From: Collibacillus ludicampi
Lineage (GTDB): Bacteria > Bacillota > Bacilli > Tumebacillales > BOQE01
NCBI RefSeq assembly: GCF_023705585.1
Contig: NZ_BOQE01000001.1
Span: forward strand, 3,070,710 to 3,134,709
Direction of reading: 5' to 3'
Length of the DNA stretch: 64,000 bases
The notes beneath the pieces are model-generated. The model did no database searches. It was not told the DNA's origin and saw only the letters and a program-made list of their open reading frames with translations. Below, one piece after another: positions 44,994-52,823 of the stretch. A program made the translations under genes and the position numbers. The stretch's first letter is position 1; every line of letters starts with the position of its first letter.

Positions 44994-46859
44994 TTATGGT
45001 TTAAAATTCTTCGCTGTGTCGATCGCCGATTGGACATTGACGAGCCCGGAGCCAAAGTAAGGATCTTTGCCAGGTGCTCCAATATCTGTGGCTGTTCGTT
45101 TCAAAATGTCGACAACTTGATCGGCCGATAAATTGGGGTTTATGGCTCGTATCAGACCTGCAACACCGGCGATATGCGGAGATGCCATCGATGTTCCCGA
45201 AAGAGCCGCGTAGCGGTGATCGGGATATGTGCTGGCGATCGAAACACCGGGTGCGGAAATTCCAGCATTCGGTCCATAATTGGAGAAATCGGCACGATTT
45301 CCATTCTCATCGGTTGCACATACGGCTAATACTTCCGGATAAGCGGCCGGATAACTCGGTTTATTGGTATTATCATTGCCCATAGCGGAGACGACGACTA
45401 CATTTTTGTCTTTGGCATAGCGGATCGCATCATGCAAATATGCGGAATCTTCGTATTCCCCAAGGGAAAGGTTGATGACCTGAGCACCGTGATCGACAGC
45501 CCAAATGATGCCGTCGGCGATATCGAAGACAGAGCCCGAACCGTCCGCCCCCATCGTTTTCACCGGCATGATTTTCGAATGCCAATCGATTCCGGCGATC
45601 CCTTCAACGTTATTCGTACGCGCTGCGATGATCCCGGCTACGTGTGTACCGTGTCCGTTATCGTCCTGTGGATTATCGTTCTGATCGACAATATTGTATC
45701 CTGGCACTAATTGTCCTTGGAATTCCGGGTGGTTCAAGTCAACACCCGTATCGACCACAGCGATGACCACATGCGGGTTTCCCGTCGTTTCCCTCCAAGC
45801 GGAATCCGTATGAATCATCGGCAGATTCCATTGGTACCTTTGGTACAAAATATCGTTGGGTAATTCATTTGGGTGATAAAGGATGTTCGGCTCAACATGT
45901 TGAACGGATGGATGTGATTTAAAATAGGCGACAAGTTCATCCACCGTTTTCGTATCGGAACGAAACACACAGGAATTGCGAGTATTCTTCCTCACGCAAA
46001 TCCCTTGAATATCCGTACGGATTTTTTGTTCTTCGGCGGAAGTGAGAGGTCTTGCAAAACGAACAACCACTTCATGATGCTTCAAACGTGGTTTCATCTC
46101 TTTCGCGTCTTTGGGAGCACTGGACACTTTCCAACGGGATCCGTCTACCGCCGCTTGCACACGTGACGGATGATCTTCGATCGCTGAAGCATGCGCTTTT
46201 TCATGCATTCGTACAGTCGAACCGTCATGGTTGTGCAGGATGGTACGCGTACCCATCTCGTGATCGACTTTTCGCGTCACGTCGCGGATGTATTCCACGC
46301 TGGTATCGGCTGTTAACACCCCCGCAATTTTTGAATGGATGAAGATCGGCACTCCCATCGTCATGATGAGTTGAGGTGTTCCCTTGACGTTTTGCGTTTC
46401 GTAAAGATCGGAAAGATAGAATGCTTGCGTTTGTTTGACCTGTTCTACCGCTTCTCTTGCCGCTTTCTCATTTTTCGTGTCTCCTTCAGCCAAGACGGAT
46501 GGTGGAGAGAAATGAGTCAGGCGCACGGAAAGAAATTGCGGATGTTCTTTCATCGCCTGACGAAACAGTTGAATGCGCATAGCCGGATCGGTTGTGTGTT
46601 GCAATCGATTGGCCAGTGTCTGCAATGAATGGCGACAGTCCCTGACGCATAAAGCGGTCGTTCGCGCAAGATCTTGCGCGGCAATCTGTTGGTTGGTCAG
46701 CGCCCTTTGTTTTTGCTCATGTGCTCCAGGTCCGCCAGGCGTTCGGTTTGTCGTGATAAAGGGCCTTTTGGAGTCAGGTGTGATCGGGCGCGGCGTCAGG
46801 AGAGTGGTTAATGCGAGAACGGAGACGAGAGCTCCGGCAACCCATATGCGGTTACGCAT
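44994..46859 (-). CDS. Secreted subtilisin-like serine protease with Cache-like domain
   Basis: The 621-residue protein starts with a signal-peptide or anchor helix (IWVAGALVSVLALTTLLTP). Residues ~60-235 resemble an extracellular Cache sensor domain (RIQLFRQAMKEHPQFLSVRL, QLIMTMGVPIFIHSKIAGVL). A pro-peptide-like part follows (VVVRFARPLTSAEEQKIRTD, SHPSVQHVEPN), and then the S8 catalytic domain with Asp in VVDTGVDLNHPEF (~370), His in GHGTHVAGI (~404) and Ser in LSGTSMASPHIAG (~557). Such a sensor-protease fusion is uncommon. The ATG at 46859 follows GGAGGGG. It faces addA and stands alone. Confidence 0.9.
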   Translation of the reverse strand: MRNRIWVAGALVSVLALTTLLTPRPITPDSKRPFITTNRTPGGPGAHEQKQRALTNQQIAAQDLARTTALCVRDCRHSLQTLANRLQHTTDPAMRIQLFRQAMKEHPQFLSVRLTHFSPPSVLAEGDTKNEKAAREAVEQVKQTQAFYLSDLYETQNVKGTPQLIMTMGVPIFIHSKIAGVLTADTSVEYIRDVTRKVDHEMGTRTILHNHDGSTVRMHEKAHASAIEDHPSRVQAAVDGSRWKVSSAPKDAKEMKPRLKHHEVVVRFARPLTSAEEQKIRTDIQGICVRKNTRNSCVFRSDTKTVDELVAYFKSHPSVQHVEPNILYHPNELPNDILYQRYQWNLPMIHTDSAWRETTGNPHVVIAVVDTGVDLNHPEFQGQLVPGYNIVDQNDNPQDDNGHGTHVAGIIAARTNNVEGIAGIDWHSKIMPVKTMGADGSGSVFDIADGIIWAVDHGAQVINLSLGEYEDSAYLHDAIRYAKDKNVVVVSAMGNDNTNKPSYPAAYPEVLAVCATDENGNRADFSNYGPNAGISAPGVSIASTYPDHRYAALSGTSMASPHIAGVAGLIRAINPNLSADQVVDILKRTATDIGAPGKDPYFGSGLVNVQSAIDTAKNFKP

Positions 46860-47010
46860 ACATGCCCCCTCCAGTCGAAATGAAATGATCGATTTATGGA
46901 CAGTCTTCCACGGTGAACTCCCCTTGACTCAGGGAAAATGCGGTGGGTATTCATAAGGTATTTCAGACATACTAAATTTGTACATGCCAGCGATGTGGGG
47001 GTTACCGGAT

Positions 47011-48672
47011 ATGAGTTTCAAGGCAAACTTCAAACATGCGCCCGTATCCGCCGGTATCATCTTCCATTTATTGTTCTCCTGGATTTTGATTGTAGCGATT
47101 CTTGTATGGGCACCCCCGGTTTTCTCGGGAGACACAGAGACGGCACGAAACTATCTGAATACGATCGCCGGAACGCTCTCCACGATTCTCGCACTGTGTA
47201 TCTCGCTCGTCATGGTCGCCATCCAGCTGACGGCAAGTAAATATAGTCATCGTGTGCTCGATTTTTTTATCCGCCTTCCGTACAACGCATCCTTGCTTTC
47301 GTTTTATCTGCTAACGATTTTTCACTCGATTTATGTCCTCTCGAAAGTTCGTGATTTTGCTTATGATCCCCTGCCTTTTTGGCTCGATCAGGCGATGAGC
47401 GCCGACCTTTTTTTATTGATCTTTTGTTTTCTCGCGTTGCTCGTGTATATGTTTGCGATCATGAAACTGCTCAATCCGGAAACGATCGTAAGGGCGATCG
47501 CGCGTGAATATATGGTTGCCTATCGTCACAGCCGTTACGATGAGGCTGTCGATAAGATGGAACAGATTGCGGATATCGGAAAACGTTGCCTCTCCGACAT
47601 GGATGCATCGACAGCCATCGTGAGTGTCGAATATTTGGCGCAGATGATGCATCAAACGCGCATGCCGACTGCAGAATCCGACGCGGTTCTCTGGTATCAC
47701 CGCAAGATCGTTCATTTGCTGCTCGGAATTGCCAGTATCGCCTTTAAAGAACGGGAGACCTCGATTTCAAGCGCAATCCTTGATGAGTTTTTCGATATCG
47801 GAGAACGTTATGCGGAAACAGGTTCGCTCAAAGCGGCGGGTATGATCCTTGAAGCGTACGAATGGATCATCATGAACAATCTGATTGGAGAGAAACAGCA
47901 TAGTTTGATTGAGCGAGTCATTGAGCAGACATTCCAAATGACGTGTGAAATTGTGAAGCGGGAACAAGGGGAAGAACAGCTGCACAAGTTCGTCTTGCGA
48001 TCTTTCCGTACTCTTCGCAGAATCGGGCAACAGATTCTCAAAACGGAGGTGTTCGGCAATGAACTGGTAGCCAAACAGATCGTCTCCAAAATGTTTGGCG
48101 AGTTATTGGCAACCATCATTGAAAAAAATGGGCCCGCCTATCCGAAAACGCTTATCCGTGAATTGTTACACGAATATATGAAGTTATCCCGTTTGTTACT
48201 CATGAAATCGGAAGCGAAAGAGATTGTGCGCATCACGACATGGTTGCGTGAAGAAATGTTGCCGCACCGTGAGAACCGCATGCGCGTCTATCCTTTTTTA
48301 TATCTGTACACATTACTTGGAGCCTCGGCTTTGTACTTGAATCGAAAGGAAATGGTGACGATTTTAATAAGGGCGATCGGCAAATATTTTCCGCCTGATC
48401 AAACGGTCTTGCGCGAACTGCAAGAGGAGCGCATGCAAGTGCGCGCTTTTTTTGATTTTCACGAACCGGAACGTTATCTGTCCGAGTTATACGTCCTCTG
48501 GGACGCTTACCATCGTTATGCCGCGGCACATCAAGAGGATGATCGAAAAGCGCTTGATTTATCCTCATCAGCGATCCGTAACAGGAAGGCATGGTATGAC
48601 CTGTTTGACGGAAAACCGCTCGAACAATTTTTACAAACGGAACATCAGGGAGAAAAAAAAGGATGGGAGTGA
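47011..48672 (+). CDS. DUF2254-like membrane protein
   Basis: The protein of about 553 residues has four N-terminal membrane helices in the first ~150 residues (IIFHLLFSWILIVAILVWAP; TLSTILALCISLVMVAIQLT; SLLSFYLLTIFHSIYVLS; LFLLIFCFLALLVYMFAIMK) and a large, mostly helical cytoplasmic region. This is the layout of DUF2254 proteins, whose function is unknown. The start is uncertain: the frame opens at TTG 46978, and I chose ATG 47011 because GTGGGGG lies nine bases upstream. It is convergent with the esterase gene. Confidence 0.72.
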   Translation: MSFKANFKHAPVSAGIIFHLLFSWILIVAILVWAPPVFSGDTETARNYLNTIAGTLSTILALCISLVMVAIQLTASKYSHRVLDFFIRLPYNASLLSFYLLTIFHSIYVLSKVRDFAYDPLPFWLDQAMSADLFLLIFCFLALLVYMFAIMKLLNPETIVRAIAREYMVAYRHSRYDEAVDKMEQIADIGKRCLSDMDASTAIVSVEYLAQMMHQTRMPTAESDAVLWYHRKIVHLLLGIASIAFKERETSISSAILDEFFDIGERYAETGSLKAAGMILEAYEWIIMNNLIGEKQHSLIERVIEQTFQMTCEIVKREQGEEQLHKFVLRSFRTLRRIGQQILKTEVFGNELVAKQIVSKMFGELLATIIEKNGPAYPKTLIRELLHEYMKLSRLLLMKSEAKEIVRITTWLREEMLPHRENRMRVYPFLYLYTLLGASALYLNRKEMVTILIRAIGKYFPPDQTVLRELQEERMQVRAFFDFHEPERYLSELYVLWDAYHRYAAAHQEDDRKALDLSSSAIRNRKAWYDLFDGKPLEQFLQTEHQGEKKGWE

Positions 48673-48685
48673 TTCCACTCCCATC
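48655..48685 (-). terminator. Terminator between DUF2254 and esterase genes
   Basis: GATGGGAGTG and CACTCCCATC (48662-48685) form a perfect 10-bp stem with a 4-base loop. Read on the minus strand the stem is followed by TTTTTT (48655-48660), so it ends the minus-strand operon. Both neighbouring stop codons overlap it. Confidence 0.8.
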
Positions 48686-49427
48686 AAGAAGAATGTTTGC
48701 AAAAGTAATCGAGTGCGTGAGGGAGATCTTGCTGCCACGTTCCCCACGTGTGATCGCCATCATATTCGCTGTATTCGACTTGCGCTCCTTTGCTTTGCAA
48801 CAAATCTTTCATTTTGCGGTTTGCATCCACGAAATTGAGAATCGTCCCATTGCTCATCTGAAAAGCGGTTTCCTTGAGACCGACCATCTGGTGACAATGA
48901 AGCCCATGATGGGATTCCCGATTCCTTACCGCTTGCAGTGAAGATTCGAGGAAGGCTCCCGATTGTAACAACAGAATTTGAAACATGCGCGGATACTGTA
49001 AATACGTATGTAGCGCTGCCGTTGCACCCAACGAAGAACCGATGATGCCTCTGGCAGATGCCAAAGGAATCGTCGAATACTTTTCGTCGATCATGGGGAC
49101 GAGTTCTTCAGCGAAAAAACGGATATACGCCTCATTTCGTTCGCCGGTTGGACTGTATTCTTCCGTTCGGATGTTTTTATCAACCGGGACGAAGACGACG
49201 AGGAACGGGGTAGCCTTTTGCGGTGTGAAACGTTTATTAAGCAATGTCAGCATGCGTCCCAAAGACATATAGTCGCTTCCGTCGTTCGCATACAGTACGG
49301 GATACGAGTATAAGGGAGAATAAGTGTGCGGGAGATAAATCTTGACTTGCCGTGTTTCACCGAGGAAGCGGCTAGTAATCGCCAGTTTTTCGGTTTTACC
49401 CGTGAGTATTTGTGTATCATTGGTCAT
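48684..49427 (-). CDS. Alpha/beta hydrolase, esterase D / Fes-like family
   Basis: The 247-residue protein is a putative esterase: YPVLYANDGSDYMSLGRML near residue 42, the nucleophile elbow GSSLGAT (Ser near residue 131) and the C-terminal His in GDHTWGTWQ. No signal peptide is present, so it acts in the cytoplasm. Relatives cleave trilactone siderophores or simple esters; the substrate here cannot be told. AAAAGGAG precedes the ATG at 49427. It is the last gene of the minus-strand cluster that starts with the ABC transporter. Confidence 0.82.
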   Translation of the reverse strand: MTNDTQILTGKTEKLAITSRFLGETRQVKIYLPHTYSPLYSYPVLYANDGSDYMSLGRMLTLLNKRFTPQKATPFLVVFVPVDKNIRTEEYSPTGERNEAYIRFFAEELVPMIDEKYSTIPLASARGIIGSSLGATAALHTYLQYPRMFQILLLQSGAFLESSLQAVRNRESHHGLHCHQMVGLKETAFQMSNGTILNFVDANRKMKDLLQSKGAQVEYSEYDGDHTWGTWQQDLPHALDYFCKHSS

Positions 49428-49433
49428 GGATTT

Positions 49434-49595
49434 CTACTCCTTTTCGAGTTTTTCCGGTGCAAGTTCATGCAAGCATTTGACGAGATGTTCAATAGCTTTT
49501 TGCTGTTGCTCTCTATGTTTTCCTTTCAAGTCGTTCGGTACGCCGCTGATGGCGCCGCTTGCGACTGGGCGGTTTGGTAAGATTTCTTTTTGCAC
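49434..49595 (-). CDS. Small protein of unknown function (about 53 residues)
   Basis: A minus-strand frame ends at 49434-49436, six bases before the esterase ATG, and can start at GTG 49595. The residues look protein-like: ILPNRPVASGAISGVPNDLK then a charged helix EQQQKAIEHLVKCLHELAPE. The frame stays open further upstream toward 49640, but without an ATG, and the ribosome binding site for the GTG (GAAGTGAG) is distant, so the start is uncertain. It fills the gap between the ABC permease and the esterase. I recognise no family. Confidence 0.45.
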   Translation of the reverse strand: MQKEILPNRPVASGAISGVPNDLKGKHREQQQKAIEHLVKCLHELAPEKLEKE

Positions 49596-49640
49596 CAGTG
49601 CTTCGTGAAACTCACTTCTCTTTATTACCCTAAGGGTACG

Positions 49641-50447
49641 TTACGAACCGGTGCTTGTATATCGTTTGATGCTTAACCGCCAGACAAAACCTGCAAGGAT
49701 GACCAAGAGAACTGCTACAAACGGGGACGCGAACGGGAGAAACGGATGAACCCCGACTTCACCGGTCTTCCCGAGCAAAAACAGGCTCGGATAATAGTTC
49801 ATAAAAGCAAATGGCAAAATAAACGTGACGATCGCGCGGATGGAGCGGCCAAACATATCCAACGGGTACTGTTGTACAAGGTTAAAACTAAACTGTGTGG
49901 CCGCATTCACGAATGCCCGCGAACGGGTCGTGAAGAAAGCCATGCAGGAAAGCGTGAGTACAAGCGTGACTTCCACTGTGGCCGATGAAAGCACGACGAC
50001 AACAAACCAGGGAAACATCCAGGGGCTCCAGTGAAGCCCCAAATGGTTGTATGCCAGTGTGAGCATCGTCGATGACAACAACATATCTCCCACACCCAAA
50101 TAATGAACTTCCCGTCCCAGAAATTGAATCAGCGGGGACGCGGGTTTGGTAAGAAACTGGTCAAACGTTCCCTGCACGATATATTCTTCCAGGAGGCTGA
50201 CCTGTCGAAAAAAGATCGCACGGATGCTGTGACCCAAAAGCCAGAGATTATAGAGGAAAACGATTTGCCAGAATGTCCATCCGTGAATGGTTTGAAAACG
50301 TTGCAACAGGATCCATGTGGTTCCAAGCGTCGCTCCGTTCAGGATAAATACCCCGAGAATTCCCATGAGAAAATCAGCACGGTATTCGAGACGACATAGG
50401 ATGGCTGCTCGGAGCATTGCCAAGTAGGTATTCATCGCATCACGCAT
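49641..50447 (-). CDS. ABC-2 type permease (DUF990-like)
   Basis: The 268-residue membrane protein has about six helices (for example MLLSSTMLTLAYNHLGLHWS, PWFVVVVLSSATVEVTLVLT, PFVAVLLVILAGFVWRL) and the LEEYIVQGTFDQFLTKPASP loop typical of DUF990-type ABC-2 permeases. With the adjacent permease and ATPase it should form a heteromeric exporter. The ATG at 50447 follows GGAGGGTGAACGC. Substrate is unknown; such trios often export lipophilic compounds or peptides. Confidence 0.85.
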   Translation of the reverse strand: MRDAMNTYLAMLRAAILCRLEYRADFLMGILGVFILNGATLGTTWILLQRFQTIHGWTFWQIVFLYNLWLLGHSIRAIFFRQVSLLEEYIVQGTFDQFLTKPASPLIQFLGREVHYLGVGDMLLSSTMLTLAYNHLGLHWSPWMFPWFVVVVLSSATVEVTLVLTLSCMAFFTTRSRAFVNAATQFSFNLVQQYPLDMFGRSIRAIVTFILPFAFMNYYPSLFLLGKTGEVGVHPFLPFASPFVAVLLVILAGFVWRLSIKRYTSTGS

Positions 50448-50451
50448 GCGT

Positions 50452-51252
50452 TCACCCTCCTTGCACAGTCAGGTAGCGATGCACTCGGCTCCATACCCAC
50501 AGGGAGAGAAGATACAACGCTACGACCCAGAGCGCTTGTATGCTGATCGCCTGTACGATTGCGGCACCGTTTACCTTTCCGATATAGATCGCGAGCGGGG
50601 TATAGAAGATCGCTTGAAAAGGCAATGCGTACACAAGCGACTTCAGCCAATCGGGATATAGCCAGATCGGTACCAATTGACCGGAAAGAAAACGCAAGAG
50701 CGCCCAGTAGGTAAACATGAAACCGATGAGATCTTGTGTCTTAAACACGATCAGTCCGAACAAAAAATTGCAGAAGAAGAGAACCAAGTACGATAAAATA
50801 AGACTCAGCAAAAACAGAGCCGCCTGTTGAATACTTGCCGGAATCTGCAGATCGAGAATCAGATAGGCTACCACCAGAGGCGGCAGAACGTAGAAAATGG
50901 TGCGAGCGATCGTATCCCCTGTAGAACGCAACAGCATATGTGCAGGAAAACTGATCGGCTTCAACAGATCGTTTGCAATCATCCCTGTTTTCACCTGTGT
51001 GGTGATATATTGATGCGGTCCCTCATCGGTCGATAATACGATCCCCATAACGATACTGATCACTCCATATGTGATCATCTGTGACAATGAGATGTTACCG
51101 AAGATGGAGGGCGCTTGTTTGTACAATACGCTCCATAATGTTTTTACGACAAAAATCTGCACGAATAGAGTGAACATCTCCGTCCAAAAATTCGCCCGAT
51201 AGGCGGAAATCTTAAAAAACGCTTGACGGCTAAATGTCCAAAACAGCGACAC
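50452..51252 (-). CDS. ABC-2 type permease
   Basis: This second permease of about 266 residues has six predicted helices and the GPHQYITTQVKTGMIANDLL loop, which parallels the loop of its partner. The frame is open to an ATG at 51273, but the strong AAGGAGG lies inside that extension and nine bases before GTG 51252 (then SLFWTFSRQ), so I take the GTG. It overlaps the ATPase gene end by 23 bases and is 4 bases from the next permease, indicating tight coupling. Confidence 0.85.
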   Translation of the reverse strand: MSLFWTFSRQAFFKISAYRANFWTEMFTLFVQIFVVKTLWSVLYKQAPSIFGNISLSQMITYGVISIVMGIVLSTDEGPHQYITTQVKTGMIANDLLKPISFPAHMLLRSTGDTIARTIFYVLPPLVVAYLILDLQIPASIQQAALFLLSLILSYLVLFFCNFLFGLIVFKTQDLIGFMFTYWALLRFLSGQLVPIWLYPDWLKSLVYALPFQAIFYTPLAIYIGKVNGAAIVQAISIQALWVVALYLLSLWVWSRVHRYLTVQGG

Positions 51253-52261
51253 GTTCGCGTTCCTCCTTCTCATTCAACCCCTGTTCGTAGATTTGCCGAA
51301 CGATCGCTTCGATTTCCGGTTCTTCGACTGTGACATCGCGAATCGTATGGTGTTGCGCGATTTGCAACATCAACTCGGATGCCGTGACGAGGTCTTTGTC
51401 GAAAGCCAGCCACATCCGTCTGCCTTCTTGCCGGGTGATCCGTGCGTGCGGAAGGTCGAGCGGCTGCGCAAGTTGTCCTTCATCCAGCTCGACGATCAGG
51501 GTGCGCTCGCCTCCAAACCTTTTCTTCAAATCGTCAATCGAGCCGTCGTACAAAATGCGTCCTCCATCGATAATCATCATGCGGTTACACAGTTTCTCGA
51601 TATCGGTCATGTCGTGAGTGGTAAGTAAGACGGTAACGCCCCGTTCCCGATTGATTTCCCGGATAAATGCACGCAAACGTTCCTTGGCCAGTACGTCGAC
51701 GCCGATCGTCGGTTCGTCGAGAAATAAGATTTGTGGATCATGTAAAAGCGCAGCCGCCAGATCGGCCCGCATGCGTTGCCCGAGAGACAATTGACGAACC
51801 GGTTGATGTTCGAACTCGTGAAGATCAAGCAGTTCGCGAAACAGATCGAGATTTTTCTTATACACGGTGGGCGGGATCTTGTAGATCGTCTTTAACACGC
51901 GAAAACTTTCAATGACAGGAATGTCCCACCAAAGTTGCGTTTTTTGTCCAAAGACCACTCCGATATTTTTCGCATGTTCTTTTCGTTCCAGATAGGGCAC
52001 CCTGCCTGCCACTTTCACTTCACCGGATGTCGGTACCAGAATCCCGGTGAGCATCTTGATCGATGTCGATTTGCCGGCACCGTTCGGTCCGATATAGCCA
52101 ACGAGCTCACCCTTCTTTACTTGAAAGCTGATATTATCGACCGCCGTATGTACGGTATAGTTTGTATTCCACAGATTGCGAATCGAAGACAGGAATCCTT
52201 CCTTCGGGATCAATCGTTTAAATTCTTTGCGTAATTCACGGACTTCGATCACATGTTCCAT
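51230..52261 (-). CDS. ABC transporter ATP-binding protein
   Basis: The 343-residue ATPase has Walker A GYIGPNGAGKSTSIKML, the Q-loop, signature LSLGQRMRADLAAAL, Walker B ILFLDEPTIGVD and H-loop TTHDM. A C-terminal extension of ~90 residues follows the nucleotide-binding domain. An N-terminal insertion (KEGFLSSIRNLWNTNY) before the first strand is typical of ATPases that pair with DUF990-type permeases. The ATG follows AAGGAAAGG. It heads an operon with two permeases, a small gene and an esterase. Confidence 0.93.
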   Translation of the reverse strand: MEHVIEVRELRKEFKRLIPKEGFLSSIRNLWNTNYTVHTAVDNISFQVKKGELVGYIGPNGAGKSTSIKMLTGILVPTSGEVKVAGRVPYLERKEHAKNIGVVFGQKTQLWWDIPVIESFRVLKTIYKIPPTVYKKNLDLFRELLDLHEFEHQPVRQLSLGQRMRADLAAALLHDPQILFLDEPTIGVDVLAKERLRAFIREINRERGVTVLLTTHDMTDIEKLCNRMMIIDGGRILYDGSIDDLKKRFGGERTLIVELDEGQLAQPLDLPHARITRQEGRRMWLAFDKDLVTASELMLQIAQHHTIRDVTVEEPEIEAIVRQIYEQGLNEKEERERVAVLDI

Positions 52262-52481
52262 AAGAAATTCCTTTCCTTCATAAAGTCTACTATCTACTAT
52301 ACATGATTGTCTCCATAATGGAATGGATCTTTTTTCAGAGAGGATAGGAAATGAACCATATGGGTAAGCTGTTGATTGTCCCGTGTCGCGTCAGACGTTC
52401 CCCATTTTTAGTTGGTATGCTTACAATCGGCAAAAACGGTTTGTTTTAGGAAAACCACAGAAATTAGGGGAGGCCGATTGC

Positions 52482-52718
52482 ATGAGCGAAATCTTCTTTC
52501 ACACAGGCGACCGGATCGATGCGCATGATTATCAGCGCCTGGAGGAGTTATTGCCGCGAGTGCAAGGCAAAGATGTGTTGAGGGTCATGATGGAAGGCTC
52601 AGACTCGATCCAAGCGGACGCATTGTTCGATTTGCTCGAACAGAACGGTTTCGAGCGGCATGTCAAGGGCGGCCATCAAGATCACTTCATGATCATCGCA
52701 CGGCGCAAAAACGGCTGA
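52482..52718 (+). CDS. Small protein of unknown function (78 residues)
   Basis: The predicted product of 78 residues is compact and polar: IDAHDYQRLEELLPRVQGKD, then SIQADALFDLLEQNGF and a C-terminal HFMIIARRKNG strand. The alternation of helix and strand suggests a small alpha/beta domain, with some likeness to TusA-type folds that I cannot confirm. The ATG at 52482 follows GGGGAGGCC; an open frame back to 52383 lacks a site. It stands between two minus-strand units. Confidence 0.6.
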   Translation: MSEIFFHTGDRIDAHDYQRLEELLPRVQGKDVLRVMMEGSDSIQADALFDLLEQNGFERHVKGGHQDHFMIIARRKNG

Positions 52719-52750
52719 CCGCCACGGAGATGCTGACCCAGGTAGGGTCA

Positions 52751-52785
52751 AAATAAAGTCCCGGTACGGTGAGGTGCCGGGACTG
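52751..52785 (-). terminator. Terminator of rqcH
   Basis: On the minus strand AGTCCCGGCAC pairs with GTACCGGGACT (52758-52785, one mismatch) and is followed by TTATTTTG. It ends the rqcH transcript 38 bases after its stop. Confidence 0.8.
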
Positions 52786-52823
52786 AACTGCTAATCTTCC
52801 ATGTATCTGGTTGATTCCAGGCT

